A DNA stretch of 64,000 nucleotides from Tilletia caries (GCA_032718865.1 JALUTQ010000040.1:1364001-1428000); one strand, 5' to 3'; positions 21,917 through 32,700 are shown, counted from the stretch's first letter. The notes: generated by a model from the sequence alone, not told the origin. Numbers and translations: made by a program.

Positions 21917-24900
21917 CTAGGGCAACCATGTACGAAGCCGTCCCATGATCACATCCCGAGCTGACGTCGCGTCTTGTTGATGTCGCCCGTGGTCGACGTC
22001 GGCGCGCTTGCGTTTGAAGCCAGATGTCTTCGAGAGCCATTCGGAGAGACCTCTCGCGCTGTAGCCGCCGTAGCACGCCCCAAAGAATCTGAGCGCGTGT
22101 TCTTGCTTCCACGCCGGGCGAGACCGAGTGATCTCCTCGATCAATTCGATAACCTTTCGCCGACGACTCCACTTCTGCTTCATGCCCGGCGCAGATCTCC
22201 ACACCGTCCACACATCTCCTCCATGCACCGCGTTCCGAACTTCCCATTCACGCCTATGCTGTACTTTACCCACACGTCTCGCACCGAAGGACTTGGACGA
22301 AGTTGGTACGAGGGGAAGACCGTGTCCCTGTTGACGTCGTATTGCCATGGCTCGTTCGCATCCATTTTCTGCTTTCCCCATCGCTCCTCCTCCTTCAACT
22401 TCAACTCCTGAATCCTCTCCTGCTGTGCGCCTGAGATGGCAGTGCCGCTAGAGGACTGAGGAGCCGGAGCTGAGGGTGGAGAGGCGCTGGAGATGGCAGC
22501 GATGGAGGAGGCCGAGGCCGTCATGAAGTCGGCCAGGAGAGCGACAGACTGAGGGCTGAAGCAGGACTGGTCGAAGATGGTCGGGTGGATCGGCCCGGGT
22601 GGGGAAATGGGAGAGTTTGGACCGGTGATGGCGGGTGCGGCGTTGCGCAGGACGGTTCCGGGGGAAGAAGGAGCCGAAATCGAAGACGGCAAGGGAGGAG
22701 AAGAGAGCTGCGGAGCCGAAGAAGGAGAAAGGAGCTGCTGAGGAGCATCATTGAGGTTTGTTGCGTGCCCAGACGGGTGCCGAGAGGAAAGGTGCGAAGA
22801 GTTGCTGCTGCTGGTGGTGGTTGAGATCGAGGAACACAATGCCGAGGCGCGGTAGCTGCTTGCTGTACCGCTGCTGCTGAGGGTGCCGCTGCTGAAGGAA
22901 GACGGCGCACGTGCAGCGGACGCGCTGCTCACATCCTTGGAGTTGGAGGTGCCGACACCGGCCGAAAGGGAGAGACTCTGGTTGGAAACCGAAAGGAGAG
23001 GCGAAAGGAGAGGACGAGCAGCAGAAGCGGTGATGGTGGAGAGAGGGGGGGCAGGCTGCTGATGATATCGTGCATCACTCGGGAGGTTTTGAAAGACAAC
23101 AAGCTGCAGACAAAGGTCGAGCTTTTGATTCAACGCCATGTCCCTGCGCTCAAAACCGGTCTTGATATCAGCGAGCGCCAGCTTGACCCCGGCTCCGAGC
23201 TGCTGTGGAAGTTGCGAGAACTGCCTCTCTGCCTCTGAGTCCTCCGCCTTGACTGCTGTCTTGAGAGCTGCTGCAAACGCGTGAAACTGCGGACTGGAGA
23301 AGGTCGGACACGCTGCGAAGGGCTTGAAGGTCGACCAAGCAGGATGCTGGCTGAGAATCGCCGCATCCTGAAGCAGCACCTCTCGGAACCATTCGAGACA
23401 ATCCAAGAAGGCAGAGAGAGCAAAGTCGGACGCATTTTCGTTGGCCGTCCGTCGCTCCTTGAGCTTCTCTCGCTCGTCTTCGATCCACGGAAAGAGCTGG
23501 GAGAGGAGGACATCGGGAGGCTCTAAAGTGGAGAGATGGAGAGGAGAAGAGCAACGATCAGCAACCTAGAACTGTGCAGTTGACGAGCGTGAAGGAATGG
23601 AGAGCGGGATCTTACTTGTGTGGGCCCTGGCAACATAGTACGAGTCCAGGTCCTGTCCATTGAATCCAGCGACCGCCCAAATCGCATCAAGGGGGAACGA
23701 ACGATCGTAGCAGGACCGGAACGCTCCACCGTCGGACCACCCTCCGAGCGCCTTCGTTCCAGAAACACTGGCCCCGTTCTCGCGAGCGTGCATGGCTCCC
23801 GCGGTACGCCCTGCGTGTGTGGTCTTGCCCACATCAACATTGTTGAGGCGAAACATCGTTCGCACCGCACCGTCATGAGCTGATGAATTGGGAAGAAGGA
23901 AACGTTCGTCAAATTGAGAAACACCATAACAGCAGCATGTGTGCGTGCGTGTCGCCCTCCCAACCCTCATCCCAAACAGTTTTCCAACCATCAACCATGG
24001 AGCTCCTACCAACCAAACCTCATCCCCAATCGGCAATCCACAACCATCTCTATTCTCTCCCGGCTCCAGCAGAACTACTCACTCTTGTAGCTCATCTCTT
24101 TGCTTGATGCAGAATTTTGTCCACGGAAGACAACCCAACCCCACCATTCCCTGTAACCGTACTTGCCGTGGGTCTTTCTCTTGAAGTCGGGCGCAAAGGT
24201 AGGTCGCCCTCGGCTTCCAAGTTGCATCGACCACAGCGCCTGCATCGCCAGCGCGCCGACAGGACAGCGAAGAGGGTCTTTGTGCCGCGCCGCGGCAAAC
24301 TCGTCCAAGCGACCCTGTTGATTCGTCTTGCTGTTGTCGGCGCGAAGTGCTAGAAGCTGAATTAGTCCATTAGTGATGAGAGAGTGTGGAAGAGTGTTAG
24401 ATCAGTACAAGTAGAGGCAGAACACACCACACCACACCAGGATGCGCTTGCCTTTATTGGATTCGCATCGCCACGGGAAGGAACAGTTGCATGATGGACG
24501 AACAAATCGGACCACTCCAGTTGGCGAAGAGAGTTTCCTCGAAACGCAGTTGCCAAGGATAGCAAAAGCATAGACCGATCTCGTACCGTGGTGCCCAACT
24601 TGGCTGGTGTACGACCTTGTCCCAGCGCCCACTCACTCAACTTCAAGACCTCTTCTTTTCTAAGCGTAGCTGCACATCAAGTATCAACGGTGAGGTTAGC
24701 TGTTCTGCGGTCTTCTGACAATGGAATAGGCCACAGGAGAGAGTAGGTTGACTTGGTACTCACCAGAGGAAGACCCGAGGGCCTTTTGCTCTTGCCCTGC
24801 GCCCGCTCTGTTGTGTTTGTCGTTCTTGGAGGTAGTCTCCAGCGAGTTGATGGTCGCATTGTCACGGAGCTTTGTCCGTGTAGCAGTAAAGTCGGGATGC

Positions 24901-25637
24901 TCTCGCCAATCGTCCTCATTGACCTTTCGAAACCATTCCAACGCGTTGATACGCTGCTTGATGGCCGAGTACCCCAACTGAGTTCCTGCAATCGTCTTCT
25001 TTGCCTCAGAGCTCGATCCAGCTCCTCGACCGCTGACATACTAGAAAGATGGATTGCAGACAAATGAAAAGAGGCTGTCAGCGTGTGAGCGTGTCCAAAA
25101 CTCCAAAACCACAGGCCACAGGGATTGTAGAGCCGAACGCATTGAGACCATCACGTTCGAAGACCATTCACGCTCGACAACCTCGTGGTACCACATTACC
25201 ACCGCCCTTGCCCCTTCCCTTCGCATCCAGCCTTGACCATGACGGACGAAAGTATGATCCAATGATGAATGAACTGCTGCTCGTTGTCCACATCTTCTAG
25301 GACTCTGGTGGAGTGGTGGGCACTGGGAGAAACAAAGTCAAGGGCTACTCACATGCTCGCGCTTCATTGTCATATCGATGAAGAGCGCAGCTTTGGACGC
25401 GGTGATGGGGTAGGGCTCTATGGGCGGCTGTCGGTCGTTGCAGTACTTCTCGTACTCCGTCAGGTAGCTGTCGTAGTCGCTTTGTGTTTTGTCCAGATGG
25501 GTCGCGCATAGCCGTTTTCGAAGTGCTGCTGCTTCTTCCAGCACCTCAGCGCTCGTCAGCGCTGCCAAGGCAACGCTTGCAGCGCCATCCATGGAGCGCT
25601 CGACCTCCAACGCTGCAGGCAAAGGCAAGACGGTCAT
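21917..25637 (-). pseudogene. Crypton-like tyrosine recombinase with GCR1_C-type DNA-binding end, one frameshift
   Basis: Six exons by my reading: 25353-25637, 24764-25040, about 24436-24669, 24083-24349, 23616-23879, 21917-23522, with phase kept at the junctions. Residues fit the recombinase set: box A Arg in TAFRGNSLRQL, a Lys in DNSKTNQQGR, H-x-x-R in THAGRTAG, Trp in GGWSDGG and Tyr in SCYDRSFPLDAI. The N-terminal part (THLDKTQSDYDSYLTEYEKY) looks like the core-binding region. The last exon has a long Ser/Ala/Pro stretch, then VRDVWVKYS and WSRRRKVIELI, as in the GCR1_C domain found in fungal Cryptons. Between them (about 22185-22205) the frame shifts by one base, separating the last 85 or so residues. 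The product is damaged unless this is a sequence error. The exon 3 donor is uncertain. Confidence 0.8.
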
Positions 25638-25900
25638 GCTGACAGCCCTGTGGCCCTGTGGAGAATGGACATCGCGGGCTTGAAAGAGAGAAGGATGGTG
25701 GATGGAAGCTGTAAGCGCGACTCTCTTCACGCGACGCGTTGTGCGACACTTTGTAATCGGGACCGGCCTGGCCTTTTAGAGTCCAGAGGTATTACCCAGA
25801 CTCAAGGTTGTGGCCATCTCCCAAATTCATTTGTGTATGTTGTTAGAAATTGGAACAAAGCTTGGGCGATTTCTTTCGGCCGAGAAAAGGTTTCCAAATC

Positions 25901-26178
25901 TGTTGGAACCTGTCCTCACGACACCATACATCTCGGCCAAACCGGACCGACCTTCCTCCTCACCAGTACTCCGACCTGCACCTCAAGCTCAACGATCAAC
26001 GGTCCAACAGTCGTCCTCAACATCTACCTTCCTTACTACTTCACTCTCAGTCTCTCCTATCAGTCTGTCCTGCTTCCTATAAGATCCCTGTAGTCTCTCC
26101 ATTGCAATCCCATCCCCTAAGCGTTTCCTCTACACTGTGTGCAGAGTCTGATCCCGGAGATTCTGATCATATTCAACA
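25901..26178 (+). repeat. 5' LTR of the copia derivative
   Basis: 278 bp, TG to CA ends. It differs from the 3' LTR at about positions 25919 and 26161. Confidence 0.93.
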
Positions 26179-26191
26179 GGTTATGAGCCCT
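26179..26191 (+). promoter_or_regulatory. Primer-binding site, initiator tRNA-Met anticodon arm
   Basis: GGTTATGAGCCCT is complementary to the anticodon stem-loop of eukaryotic initiator tRNA-Met. That is the half-tRNA priming mode known for Drosophila copia and yeast Ty5. Confidence 0.75.
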
Positions 26192-26356
26192 ACCTCCCCC
26201 TAGCTGGCCTAGAACACAACACACATCCTCTACTCACTTCTTACATCCCCACGAAGCCCAATCCCCCCATCTTTCTACCTCCTCGACACCATCGATCCTG
26301 AGGCCGTCCCGAACCGAGACGAGGAAGCTGGGCCCGTCAATCCTCTCGCCGTCGAG

Positions 26357-27922
26357 ATGTACCGGAAGCGCCAAGATCGAGCTGCGTATATCATCGGCTT
26401 CAGCTGCAGTCCCTCGATCCAAGCCAAGGTCATCAAGAAGCACTCACCGATCGACATGCTCGAGGTCGCCAAGGAGGAATGCCTGAGTGGCTCGTACGCC
26501 AACACGGCCCGCTTCCTGAAGCAACTGATCGACCTGGGATCTGAACCAAAGGAGGACATGCGTGAGCACATCGGCAAGATCGACACCATCTTCAGCAACC
26601 TCAATGCCGTCGGCTATCCACTCACCGAGAAGGCCAAGGTCGTCCACCTCCTCGCCACGCTCCCAAGCAGCTACGGCGGCCTCGCCATGGCCATCGATGT
26701 CCTCGGTAGCGCCGCGACCTACGAGCGGCTGCAAGTCCACATCACAGAAGAGGAACATCGTCAGCAGCATTACACGGCGCAAGCAAAGAAGGAGACCGCC
26801 CTGGTTGCTCACCACGCATCGGCCTCCAAGAACAGCAACAACCGCCAGCGCTCTCCCCGACCGGACCGTAGCGGCAAAGGCAACAGCAACGCGCGGTGCG
26901 AGTACTGCAAGAAGAAGGGACACGACGAAGACGGGTGTCGCACGAAGGAGCGACACGAAGAAGAGGACAACGGCGTCAGTGATCGTGCGGACTATGCGTA
27001 CACTGGACGCGAGACACACGGCGAGACCATCTACATGGGTCAAGTCATGCTGTGTACCGACAAGGAAGGAACGAGGTCGCCACTCACCTTCATAGTCGAC
27101 AGTGGTGCTACCGAGCACATCGTCACCGACCTCCGATGGTTCACCGAGTTCGAACCCGTCGAGGAGAGTCGCGTCGTCACAACCGCCAACGGAGACCGAA
27201 TGCCCGTCCTCGAGATCGGAGCCGTCAAGGTCTGCACGGAGAACGGAGAGATCATCAGTATCAATGGGGCCACGTATGTGCCCGGAGCCGTATCCAACCT
27301 ACTGTCTGTGTCGAAGATGGTGGATGAGGGTCTCAAGGTCGTCTTCGCCAAGGACACCTGTCGAGTCACCCGCCCTGATCGAACCTGCGTCGCAACGGCA
27401 ACACGCAAGGAGGGTCAGTACACGATACACGCGCGCGAGCCACAAGACCTCGACGCCGTACTCACCGGCCGCATCAAGCCCGGAACCACACCAGCAGCAG
27501 CGCAGGACGCGGCGGAACGCAACCGACCTCTCCTCGACCTGCTCAACAATCCTGACGAAGGACAAGACATGATCGGTCAGCAAGACATGCATCCGCGAGA
27601 CGTCGCATACGCTCGCGCTATACTCACCAAGCAGCAAGACTCCTCCTCCGCGCTCCTCGACTTCGGCCTCGCCGACAGCACCAGTGCCCTTGAGCAGAGG
27701 GATTATCTGCAAGGCAAAAACAAGGAGATCAAGGTCAGCGACGCGTCCAAGCCAGAGGGAGACGCGATCCGGATCTCCTACACTCACCGCAACGACCCAC
27801 TCGGCATCCTGCGCATCAAAGAAGAGGGAGTCGGCATCAGCACTAAGTACCTCGCCATCAAGGACCACGACAACCGCAGCAACATAAGCAACAACACCAC
27901 AGAACTCACCTTCAGCTACTAG
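26357..27922 (+). CDS. Copia Gag-protease remnant
   Basis: 521 codons from the first ATG. It contains a Gag region (KKHSPIDMLEVAKEEC and later), a CCHC zinc knuckle CEYCKKKGHDEDGC, and an aspartic protease site FIVDSGATEHI. The frame is open upstream of the ATG almost to the LTR (for example LDTIDPEAV), so the normal Gag N-terminus is missing. After the protease it continues without integrase or reverse transcriptase and stops at 27922. It may still provide nucleocapsid or protease activity, but start codon use is unproven. Confidence 0.8.
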   Translation: MYRKRQDRAAYIIGFSCSPSIQAKVIKKHSPIDMLEVAKEECLSGSYANTARFLKQLIDLGSEPKEDMREHIGKIDTIFSNLNAVGYPLTEKAKVVHLLATLPSSYGGLAMAIDVLGSAATYERLQVHITEEEHRQQHYTAQAKKETALVAHHASASKNSNNRQRSPRPDRSGKGNSNARCEYCKKKGHDEDGCRTKERHEEEDNGVSDRADYAYTGRETHGETIYMGQVMLCTDKEGTRSPLTFIVDSGATEHIVTDLRWFTEFEPVEESRVVTTANGDRMPVLEIGAVKVCTENGEIISINGATYVPGAVSNLLSVSKMVDEGLKVVFAKDTCRVTRPDRTCVATATRKEGQYTIHAREPQDLDAVLTGRIKPGTTPAAAQDAAERNRPLLDLLNNPDEGQDMIGQQDMHPRDVAYARAILTKQQDSSSALLDFGLADSTSALEQRDYLQGKNKEIKVSDASKPEGDAIRISYTHRNDPLGILRIKEEGVGISTKYLAIKDHDNRSNISNNTTELTFSY

Positions 27923-28021
27923 TCATGGTAGTTCGTTGTTGTGTTGTTGGCGGTGGCATTGATGATGGTGGTGGTGGTGGATGTGGTAGTCGGAATTTGG
28001 TTTGTCTTCACTGAGAGGGAG

Positions 28022-28299
28022 TGTTGGAACCTGTCCTCGCGACACCATACATCTCGGCCAAACCGGACCGACCTTCCTCCTCACCAGTACTCCGACCTGC
28101 ACCTCAAGCTCAACGATCAACGGTCCAACAGTCGTCCTCAACATCTACCTTCCTTACTACTTCACTCTCAGTCTCTCCTATCAGTCTGTCCTGCTTCCTA
28201 TAAGATCCCTGTAGTCTCTCCATTGCAATCCCATCCCCTAAGCGTTTCCTCTACACTGTGTGCAGAGTCTGATCCCGGAGATCCTGATCATATTCAACA
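28022..28299 (+). repeat. 3' LTR of the copia derivative
   Basis: 278 bp, near-identical to 25901-26178. Followed by the target duplication AAATC. Confidence 0.93.
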
Positions 28300-28304
28300 A
28301 AATC

Positions 28305-29205
28305 CAAACCTCACGTATTCCTACACAGCATCCTTCACACAGTTGGATCTCCCTCAACTCTGACTCAATCTCTCTCCGGTCTTGTGAGAAAGATGTGTGA
28401 CAGTGTGATAGACTAGGGTGTGCAGTTTGAAGCTCGAGAACAGCGTCGTTTTCGAGTTCTGACCGAATATGTGCGTCGCGCGCAGGGGTACTTCTTACCC
28501 GCCGAATTTGACCTTATCGATCTCGCTCAATTCTTGCTCAATCTCTTTCAAACCTTCACACGCGTGTTTAGGAAGACTGTATCTATCATTTCCGTTGATC
28601 TTAAATAAAAAATGACATAGGTTCCCCCTGTGTCGGACATCATGGTCGTGGTCGGGCAAAGGAAGTGATCAGAGCTGTCCGAGGCTACTAAGTAAGGAAG
28701 ATTGCATTTCTCACAGATGATAGCTATTACAGAAAGATGCTTGAGAGTGTCATTGACTATCGTGTGATGCTGAAGCACAGCGGAGATTGTGATCAAGGTG
28801 AGCGAGGAAAAACAGAATAGGAGTGAGCAATCAGTAACGCAGTGGGCGGTGAGCAGTCAGAACCCAAGGGATTGAAATTGGTGACCCATAGATGTCGAGG
28901 ACGGTGGTGACTGGTGGGTGAAGCGATGGAGCCTTGTCGGGCGTCGAGCGCGTCGAGAGTGCGCAGCTAAAATTTGTTCCATGCGTTCCATGATGTTCCA
29001 CGGAAATGCTCCGAGGTGCGCACCATGGTATCTCCAGGAGAGCGCCCACAACAATCTCCGCATCCTCACCACCTCGACTCGAACGAAGTACCCATCGCCA
29101 TAATCGGATAAGGGCCATTCCTGGGCGGCGTAACAGAGGATTTGGATATCATCCTCGTGTGAAAAATTCAGGCGGTTTGAGGACGAAAATAAAAAGTTTT
29201 TTCTA
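28305..29205. other. Non-coding right part of the 11.2-kb element
   Basis: No gene seen on either strand. Confidence 0.5.
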
Positions 29206-29221
29206 GTGATGTATGTTTTAG

Positions 29222-29387
29222 TGGTACGGCCGTAAGGCTGACCGCCTCCAGAAACCCAACTCTAAAGAGTCTGGGTAATCAGTTTGTATGCATTACGCTC
29301 CACTGTAATGGCCAACTTGCCCGGTGCGACGCATGCACGGGACCACTGCTGGTGGACAGTGGAAACGGGACCTTCCGTGAAGTCCCG
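29222..29387 (+). ncRNA. Candidate structured RNA: six consecutive hairpins
   Basis: Reading by eye, six perfect or near-perfect stems follow one another with short linkers. (1) GTGGT...ACCGC around GGCC-GTAA-GGCT (29222-29244). (2) CCCAACTC-TAAA-GAGTCTGGG (29255-29275). (3) CATTAC...GTAATG (29291-29310). (4) CCCGGTGC...GCACGGG (29320-29341). (5) CCACTG...CAGTGG (29343-29362). (6) CGGGAC...GTCCCG (29366-29387). A T-rich stretch (TTTTATTATATA) follows near 29434. It matches no RNA family I can recall. It could be an RNA gene, or folded single-stranded DNA near the right end of the transposon (TIR starts at 29518). Strand is not proven, since the stems work on both. Confidence 0.4.
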
Positions 29388-29517
29388 CTCGGATCATCTA
29401 GGCGTCCCGCCCTCGTCACCACCTTTTGCCAGATTTTATTATATACACTAGATAGGGATCAAGGGTACAACTGAGAAAAACGTTGGTACTTGGTGCTTGG
29501 TGGGCGACGGAGAAAAG

Positions 29518-29586
29518 TTCGGGTCTCAAACTTTAAAGTGTGTGCACACCCAATTTATCGAGTGTCATCCATTTTGCAGGTTGCTG
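29518..29586 (-). repeat. Right terminal inverted repeat of the 11.2-kb element
   Basis: Ends GCAGGTTGCTG, followed by the TA duplication and then the remaining LTR sequence. Confidence 0.9.
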
Positions 29587-29588
29587 TA

Positions 29589-29771
29589 GTCTCGTAGTCT
29601 GTCGAGCACCTTTTCTTCCCTTCTGAGCTTCTCAGCTTCACCTTTCATCCTGTCTACCGTATCGCATTCCGCTTGTACTTCAGTCCCTTCTAGGTACAAT
29701 CCACACTCTCCTTTGGCGTCGGATACCTCTTGTCTGCTTCCCGTTCTCGCCCGTTCAGGGGAGATATCCAA
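29589..29771 (+). repeat. 5' LTR of the LARD-like element, remaining 183 bp
   Basis: Identical to 33969-34151. Starts GTCTCGTAGTC after the TA at 29587-29588 and ends GATATCCAA. Confidence 0.92.
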
Positions 29772-29772
29772 C

Positions 29773-29785
29773 TGGTTATGAGTCC
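29773..29785 (+). promoter_or_regulatory. Primer-binding site of the LARD-like element
   Basis: TGGTTATGAGTCC directly inside the 5' LTR. It matches the initiator tRNA-Met anticodon-arm site with one mismatch relative to the copia derivative. Confidence 0.65.
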
Positions 29786-32700
29786 AAGAGCTCTACACTG
29801 AGCTGCAGGAGCCCCAAGAGCCCAAGACAAGAGCTTCAGGTCTCGAGCTTCGACACTCCAACACTTTCCGGTTTCCGCTCATAGGTCACGGTCTACGGAA
29901 GATAGGGAGCGGCGCAAGCTCTCTCGCGACGTGACGGAGCCGGTTTGCGGTCTTCGGCTTGGCGCAAGAACATGAGGCTGAGCACGGAAGACGCGCGAGG
30001 TACCAGCACATCGGCGGACCTCAAATTCAAGGCGGAAGATGCACTCGGGTGTCTGGCGAATGCCAATGCAGGTCGAACACCCGCCAAGACTGAAGCCGGC
30101 AAGCACCTTCTGCGACGCGACACCGAGCCGTGCATCAACTTCAAGAACGCACCGGGGCTCGGACCGCTCTCGATGCGCGCGTAGGCGCACGGAAAATGAA
30201 AGTCCTCGCCGACAAGATCATGCTCGGCACAGGCACTACGACTCGGTCGACAAGAGTCGTACAAATGGGGGACAGCGCGGCTGGTACGCGCCTGTCCTGG
30301 TTCCATCACACATGTAGTCTGGGAAGGAGTAGAGGATCGCCTCCACCACTCCCTCGGGCGACCGACACAGGACACCTGGGTCGGGACCTGGCGACCGAAG
30401 ACGGCCTCGGGACCGCCGTTGTTGCTGGACGGGTTGGCAAGGAACGCGGGCCATATGGCCTCGCTGATGTCAACGAGATTGGTGGGGCAGCGGAGACGTA
30501 AAAGCCGCTGACACCGATACGGGTTGACCGTGAAGGGGGCATGCACAACAGCATCGCTGGCGTCAACCCGGCGCCGAACCAGCGTGGATCGACGGGTCTA
30601 CGCAAGTTCTGCGTTGTGGCATCCGACACAGGCCCGTCGGAGCCAAAAGGTCATGGCCACGGCCAAGTGCCCACAGGGCTATTTCAAGGATGAACGATTG
30701 CAATCAGCAGCATCGTTCGAGGGAGCACATCCGTATGGGCGGCGTGCGTAGTCCCTCAGGCGACAGCGACAGCGACAGAGACGGACGAGTGGTTCAGTTC
30801 ATTGGGAGTGAGGAGAACGTCTGGTGAGGCCTCGCGGCCGAGCCTAGCATTGGCGCAATATATGCGGGGCAAATTCCCCAATGCATGCACCAACACAACA
30901 GTGCAGTTTTCCTCTAGAACCACCACACCCTCTCTCTCGGCTTCGCGTCGTGCCGGGATGGCGAACAGGGCGCGAGCGGCGGCCCTGGTCTACTAGCCAT
31001 ACCGTGTCCGGTTGATGACCGGAACACTGTCCCCACACCCTGCCTCCAAGCCTCGGCTTGTACCGCTTGGCGGGATGGGGACACCTCCTACCGGTGAGTA
31101 TCAGAATGAGCCACCACACTGTAGAACGTACGCTGACACCATGCCTTACCTCCCTTTGCGCGCGCTCCGAGTCACTACCCATGTCTCGGGCGTCAAGCAC
31201 ACTCCTTCTGTCCCAGAATTCTGTCCCTGTCGACGGCATGCGTGCCTGACACATCAGCACGTGTATGCGGGCATTGGACGACTGTGGGCAGAGGAGGGGA
31301 TCGGTTTCGGTATTGGTGGTCGGTGGACGACGAGCAGGAGAGGCAGTGCGACGTGGGTCGGCTGCTGGAGCGTCGCCCACATTGGGGTGACGTGCGGAGC
31401 TAGTGGACACTAGTCCGCAGGATCGAAGAACCAACTCAGGATCGAGCCGGTCATTGCTCGGAGGACCGCCACCCAAGTCATGCCAGAAAGCACGGAGTCG
31501 ACATCAGTCGACGTGCTTTGCGCGGTCAACGTTCCTTTCCTTCCTTCCCTCTCTCTCCTCGCTCAGCCTCGGGACCGTCAGCGGTCGGGGCAGCTCCTCA
31601 CGCGGCATACGCGGGGAGGCGCACACAAGCTGCGGACATCAGTGGTGCATTCGGGCCCAGGCCTCAAGTTCGATTACTCGACGGAGCGACCAGCAGACAG
31701 CGAGCCGCAAGCATTCCTGCTCTCGGCAATCGGCAGTCGGCAGACATGGCGGACGTGTAAACCGACGTCGTGCGGCGACAGCGAGCGCACAAGAGCGCGG
31801 ACACGATGTCGTCTGGGTTCTCAAGGTTCGGCATCGTCGAGCATCGGGCGCAAGAAGATTGCCAGCCACGGACGAGTCATGCCCACAGATGACAGCAGCA
31901 GCCGGTGTCTCAGCACCATCGGAGACCCGGTGATGCGTAGCGACCACACTCATGGCGTGCGCAGAGCTCCACCCACCAGCGGCGACCGGTCGTTTCGGCG
32001 CCGGGCCGCCGGCTCACAGATCACAAGTGGTCCACAGCAATCGAGAAGCTGCGGAACCTTCGCGTGGAATCAAGCGCATCATCACGGCGCATTGATCGGC
32101 CAGTACGGCACGGCTTCTGAGAACGGAAGGCACTGGAGCGGTGTATGGGACAGTCGGAGTTGTAGTGTGGTAGTGCGCAGATTGGGATCTCGGCTCCGGG
32201 ACGGCATAGGGCTGTTCACAACCGGTCCGAGTCCACGACACAACACAAAAACGTCAACAACCACAACACCATCACCACACGACCCACGAGCCTCTCCGCG
32301 CGCCGCCGCGACAGGTATTACGCAAGGCAGCAGCCGGCGCCCAGTTCCAGCATCACACCCCACAGCTCGAAGTGTCCCCGATGGAACACAGGCTTCCCGC
32401 TTCCTGAACAACGCAGGAGCATCATCGGTGCAACTGTTTGCCCTCGAGTCTCAACTCAATCACAACTCGGACAACCATCTTCTGCAACGACCACACGCAA
32501 GGTTCTCTCCTCGGGCCACCGTGCTCATCGGGACTCGACCAGTCGTCGGCGTCCGGAGCAATCATGCGGCAGCCCAGGCACGACTTTCTCTTGGCTGGAC
32601 GTACAAGGATCGGTGGGAGCAGTGAATGGCATGGTTGAGAGGGCATGGGAAAGGAAGGGAGATGCTCAGTTGAGGCGGCAATGGCGTGCCTCAGGAGGCA

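Larger units (their letters stand above)
25901..28299 (+). mobile_element. Internally deleted Ty1/copia LTR retrotransposon
   Basis: LTRs 25901-26178 and 28022-28299 are both 278 bp, begin TGTTGGAACC and end TTCAACA, and differ at two positions by eye. AAATC at 25896-25900 and 28300-28304 is the 5-bp target duplication. The primer site follows the 5' LTR with no gap, and a purine tract GAGAGGGAG (28013-28021) precedes the 3' LTR. Only 1843 bp lies between the LTRs: a Gag-protease frame is present, but integrase, reverse transcriptase and RNase H are missing. It must depend on a full-length relative. It lies upstream of the recombinase gene, within the 11.2-kb element. Confidence 0.93.
18371..29586. 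mobile_element. 11.2-kb TIR-bounded element carrying a tyrosine recombinase gene
   Basis: Ends are 69-bp inverted repeats (18371-18439 and 29518-29586) starting CAGCAACCTGCAA, with two mismatches by eye. TA lies directly outside each end (18369-18370 and 29587-29588). The uninterrupted 3' LTR has a single TA at the same place, so this is one clean insertion with a TA duplication. Contents: a Crypton-like recombinase gene, scrambled Ca2+/H+ exchanger fragments, a run of hairpins, a MITE and a copia derivative. No DDE transposase was found. TA duplication and TIRs fit Tc1/mariner, but 11.2 kb with cargo is very large for that group. Alternatively the recombinase could mobilise the unit, as in giant fungal cargo transposons. 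Confidence 0.85.

Noticed and set aside
29222..29387. Match to SRP RNA, RNase P, U snRNA or 5S RNA
   Set aside because: None of the hallmark sequences I could recall for these RNAs is present, so it is kept only as an unnamed candidate.
31480..32625. 381-codon open frame in the LARD interior
   Set aside because: Ser/Arg/Thr-rich, no motif, overlaps similar frames in other phases, and lies in GC-rich sequence where stops are rare.
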